The notes beneath the pieces were generated by a model. That model was not told where the DNA came from. It saw only the letters and a list, made by a program, of their open reading frames with translations, and ran no database searches. Source: Atherix ibis (lineage: Eukaryota; Arthropoda; Insecta; Diptera; Athericidae). Taken from it: DNA of 64,000 nucleotides. Numbering within the stretch: the stretch's first letter is position 1; each line of letters begins with the position of its first letter. The position numbers were made by a program, and so were the translations under genes. Below are positions 1 to 10,889 of the stretch, piece by piece. The stretch lies in assembly GCA_958298945.1 (NCBI GenBank), contig OY282606.1:57673920-57737919 (forward strand), given 5' to 3'.

Positions 1-790
1 TTCAATTTGTCCAACTGATGGGATATACAATTTGTCTAGCTCGGTAGGAGCTCAAAATAAACGATTCTTTTGAAATCCGACCAAACAGATAACATAATCT
101 TTTTTTGATGAATATTGGCGTTCGAATTGCTCTGATCCGGTTCATCTTTTCTACTCCAGGATTTTTTTCGCTTAACATTATTGTAGACAACCCATTTCTC
201 GTCCCCATTAATGATACGCTTAAAAAATGGAGCATTTTCTTGGTGTTTGAGAAGCAAATCACAAACGTCAATGCGACGGCATAAATTTTTTCCCGTAAGA
301 AGATGAGGAACCCATATGTCGAGCTTTGAGATTAACCTATCCGTTTCAAATTATCATGAACGGTCAAATTCGATAAATTTAATCTCTCAGCGATCCCACG
401 AGTTGTATTCGGCGGTTTGCATCAATTAATGCCTTTATTGTGTCTTCATCAAACTCAACTGGTCTTCTAGAACATGGTGGTGCATCTTCGAGATCAAAAT
501 TGCCGGATCGAAATTTTGCAAATCAGTTTTGGCACTGGCGCTCACTTAACACATCTTCTCCATACACATCGGATAACTTTTTTTTTGCTTGAACAGCAAT
601 TTTATCTTTTCTATAGCAAGAAAGTAAATTATGCCGAAAATGTTGTTTTTCACTTTCCATATTTAAAAGGGTATCAACCAGAATCAATCGAATTTTTTCA
701 CAAACGAGCCTTGCTATATCAACTGTCAAAATACATATGATTATGCGGCTTAAATGTGAAGTTGGTTCTGAAAAAATTCAATTAAGTCCT
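1..790 (-). mobile_element. mariner (DD34D) element, 5' two-thirds, cut by the window edge
   Basis: A degenerate mariner transposase reads right to left. The N-terminus begins near 660 (MESEKQHFRHN), followed by a helix-turn-helix region (AVQAKKKLSDVYGED, 570-625), a linker around 340-500 and the first catalytic motif GDEKW near 192-206. It continues with the SVW.DFK..VYFELLP block at about 45-110. Frameshifts and stops occur between the blocks, so no protein can be made. The catalytic second and third aspartates would lie beyond the left edge. The 5' terminal inverted repeat should lie around 720-830 but I could not define it. The protein pattern resembles mauritiana/mellifera-type mariners (inference from memory of the family). 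Confidence 0.85.
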
Positions 791-799
791 CTGTTGGGA

Positions 800-2187
800 A
801 ACAACGAAATTACTTTCTTGAAAACCCAATATAATTAGCAAAAACCCATTTTCCAATCAATATAACCATATACTACATACGTTTTTGCAATATTACATTG
901 ATCATTACAGATCACAGGTACACCCTCATATATTAAAATTGCTTATCATGAATAAGATGAGGGTTCACTTAGTTTGGAAAATGACAAGCAGTCGTAGAAT
1001 GTGACAGCTATGTAAAATTTTGGATATTTTTATTAAATTGCTTTTATTTTTATTAAGAAACAAATTTTTTTATACAAAAAATTTATAAGCAGCTTTTTAG
1101 AATATTCGAAAATTGATTCAATTTTTAATTTCAAGGATTTTTTCTCAACAATTTTAAGTTAATTGTATTAATCACATTTTCTTATACAAATCGTCAGTAT
1201 GGATCATATCAAAGATTAATTTAATCAGCTATGAATATGATTGGTTTTGCTTATTATTAATTAAAAGTTGATGCACTATTTAAATATTGACAAAATTTTA
1301 AATAGTTTTTGAACAAAAATATGATGTATTTTAAAAAGTAATACTATATAATTTGAGAAATAAAATGAAATTTTCAAAAAGATGATATTCAAGGATTTTA
1401 TATATTATCCAAACCACGATTTTCAAGTAGAAAAAATATAAGAAAGAATTCAAATTAACTTCCGAATGAAACATTCTTTAGAATAAAATTAATAAAAATT
1501 ACTAAACACACAACCGGTTAGGCTTTCAAATATCTTATCGAAAATAGTAACATTTAAAAATATAAGCCACGTGATAACATACTCAAGCTTCCATGTTCAT
1601 TTGTATTAGTTGATTTCAAATTGATTTATCGAAATGATGCTATACAAGTTCTCGTAGACTTTGTTTCCAGGAAATTAAATTTTTTGGCAGGGCAGGTATT
1701 TGGCAGAAGTTAATCTAATACCTGTTTTCGTTTCAATGAGGACTGGTCGCAACCGGACCACAATTGAATACTTTTGAGGCCCAACAAATACAAAGAAAAT
1801 ATTTATGATGAGCTCGTTTTCAATGTTAAAAATTTCAGATACTTTTTTGTTTTGAAACTTAAACCACTATTATGGAAATAATAGGTGAAAGAGCATCCAA
1901 AACCAGAATTTTGCAAAATTTATAAAAAACCAAAATTTATCAAAGATTTTTGTATGAAATCGATTTCTTGTTACCAGGCAGTCTCTTAATATTACGAAAT
2001 GGTCAAGCATTTTCACATTCAAACTTATAAATACTGATTAAAAAAATTGTCTTTACAAAAAAATTTCTTTAATCACGAGATTCTTACACTTTAATTGATG
2101 ATAGATAGATTGTCTGATGGCAAATTGATGATGCATGCTGAAATCGAATCAATGTTTATCTTTTCAATTCTACATATTGTAATTTGA
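800..2187. other. AT-rich intergenic DNA, no gene seen
   Basis: This stretch has many A/T runs and no sustained reading frame on either strand. A short, less AT-rich patch at 1,650-1,800 (GGCAGGGCAGG and CTGGTCGCAACCGGACC) could be an unrecognised transposon scrap, but no protein similarity is visible. Confidence 0.5.
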
Positions 2188-2481
2188 TTGACAATATATT
2201 GTTTATTTGTAATAAAAATCAATAGGAAGGTTCGAATTCCTAGTCAGATTTCGAAACAATACGACTTTAGGGAAATGCTAAGATATAAGAAGATGCAGTT
2301 AATAGACGTCAATGTCAAAACCAATTCGAGACTTTATTTCTCAACCGATTTCTGGTTGAACATTCCCTGCGGCGGCAGTCGTAAATTGTTTGAATGTGAC
2401 CGTTCTTCAATCACCCTTTCCGATTTCGAATCTAAGCACCCGTATGCCAATAAAGAGCAAATCAAATCCTTAACTCCTTAG
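2188..2481 (+). CDS. unrecognised 97-codon open frame
   Basis: This open frame runs from an ATG to a TAG. I do not recognise the protein. Its second half (after about residue 50) is compositionally less AT-rich than the surroundings and includes TDFWLNIPCGGSRKLF and SDFESKHPYANKEQ, which look more protein-like than the low-complexity first half. No signal peptide or membrane segment is evident. It might be a host exon whose real boundary lies inside this frame, a transposon remnant, or a chance open frame. There is no neighbouring gene to give context. I rate it as a candidate only. Confidence 0.25.
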   Translation: MTIYCLFVIKINRKVRIPSQISKQYDFREMLRYKKMQLIDVNVKTNSRLYFSTDFWLNIPCGGSRKLFECDRSSITLSDFESKHPYANKEQIKSLTP

Positions 2482-2489
2482 AGAAATAT

Positions 2490-3639
2490 AATACAATATT
2501 TATTGATTATGATTATTTTCATATCCTTAGAACATAGAATTGAAAACAAATCAAAGATCGGCAATATTTGTTTTGTGAGAAAGCCTTTTAAATTTTTATT
2601 TATTTTAATACAAATATTTCTTTTTTTTTTGCAATATTACATATGCGAGTGCGAGCAAATAAAAGTTTTTAAAATATATTTACAAAATATTTTACTTTAA
2701 GGTATTTATTTGTTCTAAAAAACATATAATGTCTAGTAGATTGCAAAAAAACTTCACTACCTCCAAAAAATTAAATATGTCTCAAACAGTGGAAGATGTC
2801 TTAGATATATTTTTTGATTGGTTCTGATGAATTTAGACTTTTCTAACCAACCAAGTGCTCCCAGTACAACAAATTATTTATAGAAGTCCTTTTAACTGTC
2901 CTTATATGGTATTATATTAAGACTATCTGTAAATTTCAAATTCAAAATCATTTCCGAAAACCTACCAATACAAAATATTTTATCTTTAAAAAAAAAATAA
3001 AAAAAATCAACCACTCGCATTCTATATTTTTTTAATTTACCATAAAATTTGATTTCTAGTATTATTTTTGTATTCAATAAATTTTATAAATTTCTAATAG
3101 AAAGTTTACAAAAAAGTTAGCATCAATCATTTTTATTTTTTTATACAACATAACATAATCGGTTGTATCTCAATCATTTCCTGTTTTGCTTTGAAATGGT
3201 TTTTTTTCTGGAATGCAAATGAAATATGTTTCTGAATAAAAATAACGTTCAGTAATTTTTTTTACCAAATATATTTAAAAAATATTGCATCTAACATATA
3301 CTATAATATTTATCTTTTATTACTACAGATGTTGCTTGAGAAAAATAGGACATTAAATATTTTAGTTCTAAGCACCAGAGGAGCGCACAAGTCATACGAG
3401 CACTTTTAAAAAGATGAAGTTTAGGTTTAATTATAAACTTAATTAGATAGTCTCTATGTTTGGCAATTAGTTTTGTAATGTTGAGTGGCTTTTTAATTTT
3501 GGATAGCTTTTTCAGAACCATTTAAACAATAATAATTTGTTAATATTTCAATTCAAATTATTAAGAAATTTTTTTATTAATTTTAGTTTAAATTCAACTT
3601 TTTTAAAAATTATAATAGATTGAAATAAAAAATAGTTAT
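2490..3639. other. AT-rich intergenic DNA, no gene seen
   Basis: The stretch is dominated by homopolymer A/T runs (for example around 2,620-2,640 and 2,990-3,010). A 76-codon minus-strand frame at 3,291-3,521 is lysine/leucine-rich and not recognisable. Confidence 0.5.
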
Positions 3640-3925
3640 TTGAATTAATGTGAACTTGGGAATTATCCTCCAGCTTTGAAGCAGATATCTGCTCTTTAGA
3701 TGACCGTTTGCCAAAACACTTAATTTTTAAATTATTTTTGGATTAATTTCCATAAATTTTTGGATTAATTTCATTGGTGTCGTTGAGCATATTAACTTTA
3801 AATTGTTCAATTATCTTCGTCGGCGAGTGCAGACCTTCCCATTTAAATATACTTAAAGGAAGAAATCGGAAGCGGTCAAATCTGAGAAACACGGGAGTCA
3901 ATTGACATCGCTACTTCTTAACGTA

Positions 3926-5330
3926 ATAGAGAATTCTACAATATAATGTTATCTGATCGACCGATGATTATACCACATTGATCAAAAAGTTACCGGAATT
4001 TATTCCGAAAATAAAAATACAAGTTTATTCATCTAAATCTATATTGTCCCCTTCAAAGTAATCCCCATCGACTTTAACACACTTATGCCAACGCTTGATC
4101 CAATCCTCGAAACATTTTTTATATTCGGTTTTGGGTATGTCCATCAGTGCTTCCTGCGACTTTTTCATTACTTCCTCTCGGCTGTTGAAACGCGTTCCCC
4201 GTAATGGTTTTTTAACTCGATTGAACAGAAAGAAGTCACTGGGAGCCAAATCAGGTGAATTCGGTGGTTGTTGGATGGTATTTGTTGTATTTTTCGTCAA
4301 GAAATTACGAATAATGATGGCACTATGCGACGGTGCGTTATCATGGTGCAAAATCCACGAGTTTTCTGCCCACAATTCTGGTCTCTGTCAGCGAATTGCT
4401 TCACGCAAACGTCTTATAACGCCCAAATAATACTCTTTGTTTACTGTCCGGCCTTCTGGCAAAAATTCATGATGCACTACACCGTTGTAATCCATGAAAA
4501 CCGTGAGCATTGCCTTCTTTTTTGACTGAAAACGACGTGGTTTTTGTGGTCTCGGCTCATTTGGTGAACGCCATTCACTTGCCTGATGTCTGGATTGCGT
4601 GTCGTACTCATAAGCCCACGTCTCGTCTCCAGTAATGATCCTTTTGATAAATGTGGGATCGACTTCAGCCTCGCAAATCATGTCTTTTGCGACGTCAACA
4701 CGGTCTCTTTTTTGCATGAAATTGAGGTCTTTTGGCACCAACTTTGCTGCTATACGACGGAAACCCAAATCATTAACCAAAATGTCTTGGACGGATCCAT
4801 AGGCAATGTTCAAGTCCTCCGCTATCTCTCTGATGGTTAATTTGTGGTTATTGACCAACATTTCTTTTACTTTATCAATGTTTTCGTCGGTTTTCGATGT
4901 CGATGGTCTGCCACTGCGTTCATCATCTTTGATTGACTCACGACCACTTTTGAACCGGTCGTGCCACTGTTAAACGACCGTTTTCTTTAGAGAATCGTAG
5001 CCGAAATACTCTTCCAACATTTCCAACATTCGCGCACCATTAAATGCGTTTTTTACGCAAAATTAAATACAAGTTCGTTGTTGCAAATTTAAATCTATTT
5101 CTAAAATTGTAATAATCGCCAACACACACAGAGATAGATGTACTCTTGGCTACGTAACTTTTGCAAATGTCAAGCTATGACGCTAAGATTTAGAGGGAAT
5201 GTCAACAACAGATGTACCAACTTAACAAAAAAAACAGAACTCAAATCGGAACGATGGGAGCGCCACACTTTTTGATTAAGGGGGTATACCATCGGTTGAT
5301 CAGATAACATTATAACATAGAATTCTCTAT
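3926..5330 (-). mobile_element. 1.4-kb mariner with long terminal inverted repeats and TA target duplication
   Basis: Both ends carry an inverted repeat of roughly 65-70 bp. It starts ATAGAGAATTCTA, runs through TAATGTTATCTGATC and ends near ATCAAAAAGT. The repeat begins directly after a TA at 3,924-3,925 and ends directly before a TA at 5,331-5,332, the target duplication expected for mariner. The two arms differ at scattered positions and by small indels, so the copy is not recent. Inside is one transposase gene in minus orientation (4,025-5,107). The element sits inside an older DD41D-type relic. Confidence 0.9.
4025..5107 (-). pseudogene. mariner transposase pseudogene (DD34D), three in-frame stops
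   Basis: About 360 codons are collinear in one frame with a mariner transposase. The N-terminal HTH has the pattern FCVKNAFNGARMLE, the linker has SGRPSTSKTDENI, and a second HTH contains LTIREIAEDLNIAYGSV. Catalysis would use D in TGDETW, D in HHDNAP and D in APSDFFLF. Thirty-four residues separate the last two, giving the DD34D signature, and all three aspartates are preserved. The C-terminus ends with GDYFEGDNIDLDE. Breaks visible in frame are TAA at 5,063-5,065, TAA at 4,970-4,972 and TGA at 4,388-4,390. No ATG is present at the expected start near 5,107. The subfamily looks vertumnana-like (inference). It cannot encode an active enzyme as it stands. Confidence 0.9.
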
Positions 5331-5740
5331 TATCAAAAAAATACGGATTGACGACATTTCTACGAGCCTCTGGATTTTTTCGAACAAACTTTGCGTTTTC
5401 ACTTTCTCAGAAACGGCTATTTTGTTATTAAGGAAACCTCTTCCTGTTAAAATATATTTCATAAGATATTATCAATTCCCTGTAAAAATCAAAGTCTTGT
5501 CTATGGAGCTCTGCAACGTTTTCGCGCCCTTGTCAGTGGTGCATATAATCTCTGGGCTGAAATTTCTGTATCACCTGAATTCTGTACATGCTCCGCAATA
5601 ATAGCCTCGGTTGAGCGTCTAGTCCTAAGAAGGTTAGGTTTCGATCTATCGAACACTGTTCGAACACGTTATTCCAAACCAATTTTTATTGAAATTTCCT
5701 GAGCGTCACAATAATTGGTGAGCTACTTTATTCAATTTTG

Positions 5741-6362
5741 GTGAAAATTATATCACTTCTTTTCAATTTTGCTGCATATTTTACATTTAGAATACTCTAC
5801 ATATTAAGAGAGATTAGTTAATAAAAACATCAACTCAAAAAAATGTATAAATTATCATAGATTCCTTTGATTATTTGCTCCGTATCACATATAAAAATTT
5901 ATTCAAAATTTATGTAATTTTAATCAAAGTTTATTATTAATTTAATCGTTAGGACTATAAAAAATTCTCAGTATACTAATTTTCAATTTGTTTACTTTTT
6001 TCTTTCATATTATCAAATATGCTTGTTTGAGTGTACGTCTTTAAAAATTATTTAGCTAATTACGTAATTTTTTTGATAACATTTAATTACAAAGGCAGTC
6101 TGATAAGTCAGTGATAATAGTAAGTAATGTACTGACATCTGCAAAACAATACTTTTTCATTATTTGGCATTCTTAAAAAGATGTGTTATGTAGTGTGCTT
6201 ATGCCTACAGTGTATACTGCAGTGTATTAGTACACTGCAATAAAATTAATATTAGTAAGCTTAAATGTGAATAATTAAGTTTACGTATGGTAATTATTTT
6301 TTTAAGCTAAAGATATTATTTGTTAATTAGCTTATTAGAATATTAAGTGTATAAATTATTAT
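5741..6362. other. AT-rich DNA with an isolated mariner end motif
   Basis: No gene is seen. At 6,097-6,117 the motif AGTCTGATAAGTCAGTGATAA matches, nearly letter for letter, the inverted copy at 11,472-11,492 beside an irritans-type mariner. It is probably a solo terminal repeat or the tip of a decayed element. Confidence 0.45.
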
Positions 6363-7187
6363 TGCGAGTAGAAATGAAAAACCATTTTTTGGGCTCAAAA
6401 TTTGAGGCTTTATTTTGGAAAAATGCTGACATATTCATGCTTCAAAGTATTGTCCATTGCTAGCCACAATTTTTTGCCATCTTTCTGTTACTATACGGAT
6501 ACCATATCGAAAAAACTCATCGTCTTTTTAGGCGATTCACGAAACGACCCAATTTTTTGTCTCTTCACAAGATCGGAAGTGCTGCTTAGATACGCCATGC
6601 GTCATGGATTAAAATTTGTAGTAGTCAAACGGGGCGATGTTTGGACAATACATTACAGTTTTTCCATGTAGGTTTTAATATCAGTTGTGACTTAACATTA
6701 GTTAAAAAAACGCCGTTGGACATCTCTAGGCTTTCAAGGCTTTCAATCAATGGAAAATAGCTTGCTGAGTCATGCGCAATGAATCTGCAAATTCTTGTTG
6801 CGTTTGACATAGATCTTCATTCAGTAATACCTCCAATTCTGCGTCTTCAAACTTTTTCACCAGTCCGAGACGCCAATATCTTCCATGTTGAAATCACCAA
6901 TTTTGTCCCTCACTAATACAAACCTCACAATCATTTAACTTGACTCAACCGCAGATTTGTTCGAATTGAAGGCAAAACGCAAAACTTCCCGCAATGACGC
7001 TTATTGAGCTTACATTTCGATATTTTCACGTACAATAAAATATACGTGTATAACGCCAATGCAATGATGAGAACCTGGTGACAGATGCCCAAGCTTACAA
7101 TTTAACGTTTCTGATCCGATATTTTGGACCAGAATTTACAACTAGCGCCATCTATTGAAAAACAGCGGTTTCCCATTTGTACACCTA
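6363..7187 (-). mobile_element. internally deleted mariner relic
   Basis: In minus orientation the 5' end lies at about 7,187, just inside a TA, with the end motif AGGTGTACAAATGGGAAACC. A degraded partner GCGAGTAGAAATGAAAAACC sits at about 6,365. Between them the N-terminal linker of a mariner transposase is recognisable (KKFEDAELEVLLNEDLCQTQ, then EFADSLRMTQQAI, about 6,735-6,870). It jumps to the C-terminal third: a CPNIAPFDYYKF block carrying the third catalytic aspartate near 6,620-6,650, and RWQKIVASNGQYFEA near 6,430-6,470. The first two catalytic aspartates are deleted. The linker matches the family of the element starting at 63,551. Confidence 0.8.
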
Positions 7188-7500
7188 TAAAATAGAAGTT
7201 AACATAAAGTTTTTGTGTAATTAAATATTGTATTAAATAAAATATATGGTGTGGATAAAATATTATCAAGAGGAATTTTAACTAAGCAACTTTTTCTGAA
7301 AAGACATTTTCTATTTCAAAAAGGAATTAAAATAAATTGGTTTACAATAAATCTTGGTGTAAGTATTAGTGTGTGCATTATTGGATAAATAATTAAAATT
7401 TTATTAAAGGAAAGAGAAAGAAATTTATTGTACTCAAAGGATTATTAACTTATTATCAAGATACCGGGACTAACAGATAAGTTTAGATTACACCGTACAT
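7188..7500. other. AT-rich spacer, nothing recognised
   Basis: Low-complexity AT-rich DNA without a reading frame of note. Confidence 0.5.
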
Positions 7501-8410
7501 CTAATAGACAATGTGAACGTTAAATTACCATTTTCTTGTATGTCTGATAGTGTAATAATAATGCGAGCACTCACGCACTGTGCGTTAATGCGATTGTGCA
7601 GGTTCGCCGCAAGCAAAGTTTGTGTATTCGACGATCAGTCCAATTATAGTGTAATTGCTTGAATGAAAATCTGCAAGAATATTTAATTGCGACCCAGGCG
7701 CAATTTATGTTAGGTGCGCAAAAAGGAAGTTCAACATGTTGAAATTCCTTTTCGATCGCGTGATTGTTTATGCATTTTTTATTGGTGAATTCTGTAGTTG
7801 TTCGCTGCTTTTCTTATTTTATTTACTTTGTATTATGAATAAGGTTTTCACATTTATTAATTTAATTTGATTATTTTAATTCGTTTATTAATTTTAATAA
7901 ACATTTTATATTTTATTTTAACATTTAATTCAATATTTATCGCAACATTAATATTTCATAAATATTTTTTTTTTATAAATTTATAAGCGAATAATTTTTC
8001 ACTACACTAGTTTTTGATACTTGTTTTTAAATTTTCAGCAAGTAATCTTCACTTTGCTTAATATATACAATAAATAAAATTTATCGGAAATAAAATAAAT
8101 ACGAATGAATGGACATGCAGCCGCACAGTAAATATAGAGACTGTCAAATGACAAAATAAAGCACGCGCAAATATGGATTTTGCAACGAGCAACAGGCACG
8201 ACGTCATATGTAATATGTCTACGAGCAAGCATGGTGAAATCATATATAGTTTCGACAAATTTCCCTATCGGCATTCTTGCCACGAGGAAAATTTACGCGC
8301 CTACGCGCAAACATCGTGCACTCACACGATCAGTTTAATATACCGGCGAACTTTTCGTAGAGTTACGATTTGACATCGAATCATTGTCAAGCGAAAATCG
8401 TCTATTAGAC
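7501..8410. other. GC-richer block bounded by inverted CTAATAGAC motifs
   Basis: CTAATAGAC at 7,501-7,509 is repeated inverted at 8,400-8,408. Both arms just inside (7,560-7,770 and 8,160-8,400) are rich in CG dinucleotides and CACTCACGC/GCGC-type words, in contrast with the AT-rich centre (7,800-8,000) and surroundings. Sub-motifs GTTCGCCG (left arm) and CGGCGAAC (right arm) are also inverted relative to each other. No transposase is visible. It might be a non-autonomous element (MITE-like) or a regulatory region. A 66-codon plus-strand frame at 8,173-8,373 is not recognisable. Confidence 0.35.
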
Positions 8411-8439
8411 ACACGTATTTATCTGAGCTTAATTCACAC

Positions 8440-8740
8440 TTAATCATGTGACAAGGGATGAAACTGAAAACCACCAATAGTTATCTACTATAACGAGATA
8501 CCCAAATTCTGCAATTCCATTTGAGGATCATGTTAATACTTAAACAGATTTAACCAGAGAAATAAATGCATTAAAAATTCAAGAAGCTGACTTACATAAA
8601 CAAATTCCATGTCTAGATCTAACTCACTTCCACGTTATGTTGGTATCAGCATAACGGGTTATGTTGGTATTATTATAATTTTGGGAATAAAGCAGTTAAA
8701 TGTGTTGCACCATATAAATTTTAATTCTTCTGTAAAGTCT
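8440..8740 (+). other. coding-like remnant, unrecognised
   Basis: A plus-strand frame with scattered stops reads protein-like between about 8,500 and 8,650 (for example TDLTREINALKIQEADLHKQ). It is followed by a hydrophobic stretch in a shifted frame near 8,640-8,690. The words GTTATGTTGGTAT are directly repeated about 26 bp apart. I cannot assign a family. A decayed retroelement tail is one possibility. Confidence 0.2.
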
Positions 8741-9069
8741 TTAAACGAGTAAACAATAAAGTCTCAACGACGGCCATTAGCACACTGCACCATACAACAG
8801 ATTTTAAACATTTGCTCATTACTTTAGTTTTGAAAGACATTGAAAATAGACAAAGTTTATGTTTCTTTTTATTAATGTGGAAAAAAGTGAACTTTGTGTA
8901 TTAATAAAACACTGATATTTGAGGAAAAAAATAATAATTAAAATCCAAACCACGCTTGAGCACTATATACTATTGTATGGGATGACGCAGAAGAGGCTTA
9001 CTAAATTTTATTGAAGTTGTACAAGGCACAATTGACGCTGACCACCGATAAAATAATTAATTAATTGCA
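8741..9069. other. AT-rich spacer, nothing recognised
   Basis: No reading frame or repeat of note is visible. Confidence 0.4.
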
Positions 9070-10850
9070 TGATAAATTGATTGATTGATTTAAGTAGAGC
9101 ATTTATTATTTCCATATTACTTGTGCATATTTACATAGTATTTAAAACGTAGAGTTTAGACATGCTCTGTACATCTTTTGCTTAGATATTAAATTAGTTT
9201 TTTAATGATTAAGTACATGAATTGCTTACAACTATGGCTTAATAATTATATGTACTTGCTTAAATACAATAATCTATGTATTTAATTGCTTACAAACTAA
9301 ACTTAATTCTAGACTTACCATAAAAAATTGGGGAAAGGAATGTTCAGGAAGAGCGGATTAGGAGTTTGGCATTTTTGGGAATTTTGTGTTGCTTCCGCTA
9401 ACCACGATGAAAATGCGGAGTTATGGAATTATAAAACTGAACGTTCATAATATCACTATCTTTAGCAAAATCAGATATGATAACTGGTGAGGCATAGATG
9501 TAACCATTGTATAAGGATCTGTGTTGGATGGCTTGGGTATTAATCCTTTCTAGTGACTCTTGAATTAGTGGATTGGTATGGTCTATTAAATGCTGAAGAA
9601 AGTTTTTTGTGAGACCAACCATGTATGAGATAAAAGGAGTAAGATTACTTTTCTGATAAATATAGGGGTTAGAGTAATGCTTACCGTCTATTTTACGATA
9701 TTTTGAAAGGAATTTTCTAAGGATTGACCTTTCGAATATATGGCTTTTGTTGGCATACGTTTTCGAGAAACTAAAATAGATCGGCAATGCATAGCCAATA
9801 ATTGGCCAAATACGTTGCTTATAAAATAGTATTGTAATTTTATGTGTATACTAAGCCCCTCCCGATGTCTAAGTATAAATAGAAAGGTATGAGCTATTGA
9901 TTTTCAGAGTTAACTCAACATGTGGGTTAAATCTAAACATTGAGTTAAAGTTGATGCTTAAATATTTTAGTTGCCTTGAGACTGGGATAGCTGTGTTTTT
10001 AATCAGAATACGTAGCTTTTTGCTCTTTATAGCAAATTTCCTCGGTCCGCGAGTGCTGGGATTACGGAAACAGATTAAATTAGACTTATTAAGATTGACG
10101 GATAAGTTCCAGTCATCATAATAATTTATAATTTTAAAAAGTAGCTCTTGTGCTCTCTTTAGAGCTAATTTTGGTGATTTGCTTTTGGAATTAATAAGAG
10201 TGTTGTCTGCATATAATATCACTTATGCTTTTGAAGCTGTTGGTATATCTGCAGTATATATTGAATACAGTAGGGGACCTAATACCGAGCCTTGTGGAAC
10301 TCCTTTACGTATTGAAAATAATTCGGAAGTCGTGAAGAAATGAGTGCAGTAGGAGCGTAATATGGGGAGGGAAATCAAGTTTACATAGTTTGTGCACTAG
10401 TCCCTTATGCCAAACTGAGTCAAAGGCTTTGGTTATATCTAGGGAGCAAGCAACTGTTGACTTTTTACGATTTAATACAGTTGTAATCTCACTATGTAGT
10501 AGAAAAAACGCATCCAAGGTTGAGTGCGCTTTCCGAAAGCTGAATTGAAAGTCACGAATAACTTTATTTTCATTGCAAAATTCATTTACCTTTTCGTAAA
10601 AGAATTTTTCTAACATTTTTTCCGAACAGGGAAGAAGAGATATACATGTAGGTTAATGTTGTTGGTTGACTAGTCTTAAATCTATGATAAAGACCCTCGA
10701 GTGAAAGTTTATGAGATAGCTGATATGGTAAACCTCTTCTTTTGCATGTAATTTTGGGTATGAGAAAGCTATTAGTGAGATGGCTGCCATGTTTGCTAAC
10801 ACCTGACCAATAACGTTTTTATGTAACAACTTGAATACAGTGTTTGGACA
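9070..10850 (-). mobile_element. non-LTR retrotransposon (Jockey-like), 5'-truncated
   Basis: A minus-strand LINE fragment containing most of the reverse transcriptase and the region behind it. The 3' untranslated part runs left of the stop near 9,398 to about 9,070. There, in element orientation, it ends in a short run of TCAA/AATC repeats, the kind of simple tail common in insect LINEs. The 5' limit is uncertain: recognisable reverse-transcriptase sequence stops near 10,760 and nothing of ORF1 or the endonuclease was found, so it is probably a 5'-truncated insertion. Confidence 0.8.
9398..10660 (-). pseudogene. reverse transcriptase pseudogene of a Jockey-like LINE
   Basis: Reverse-transcriptase blocks appear in order on the minus strand: ISLLPCSEKMLEKFF (10,600-10,650), FQFSFRKAHSTLDAFF (10,490-10,560), CSLDITKAFDSVWHKG (10,390-10,450), GVPQGSVLGPLLYSIYTADI (10,250-10,310) and ILYADNTLI (10,195-10,222). 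The last is the catalytic YADD box, here with the second aspartate changed to asparagine. A YLSINF block follows near 9,940. After a frameshift around 9,840 the C-terminal region continues (KQRIWPIIGYALPIYFS) to a stop at 9,398. A stop lies between SIYTADIPTASKA and ILYADN, and another frameshift lies near 10,305. The gene is inactive. Confidence 0.85.
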
Positions 10851-10889
10851 TTTTTAAGCTTAATTGAAATGAATATTTGCATCAGTTCG

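Larger units (their letters stand above)
3640..5740 (-). mobile_element. DD41D-type transposon relic, split by a mariner insertion
   Basis: Both flanks of the mariner at 3,926-5,330 carry pieces of one minus-strand transposase. The right flank (5,340-5,740) encodes the N-terminal linker, with a RSTEAIIAEH motif near 5,590 and degraded downstream sequence. The left flank (3,640-3,920) encodes the C-terminal catalytic block: SDVN then SDLTASDFFL, holding the third acidic residue, then a VYLNGKVCTRR-like stretch. Stops and frameshifts are present in both arms. The middle of the protein, including the first two catalytic aspartates, is missing at the insertion point. The same family, recognisable by RSCDLT..D.FLWGYLK, occurs five more times in this window. 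Confidence 0.7.

Noticed and set aside
2225..2245. GGTTCGAATTCC, resembling a tRNA T-arm
   Set aside because: No acceptor, D-arm or anticodon-arm partners lie in the preceding 60 bases.
4095..4430. 111-codon plus-strand open frame over a mariner
   Set aside because: It is the antisense shadow of the minus-strand transposase, which carries all family motifs.
8440..8740. Possible envelope-like or other LTR-retrotransposon tail
   Set aside because: There is only a vague hydrophobic stretch after a polar one; no long terminal repeats, integrase or protease motifs are nearby, so no family was assigned.
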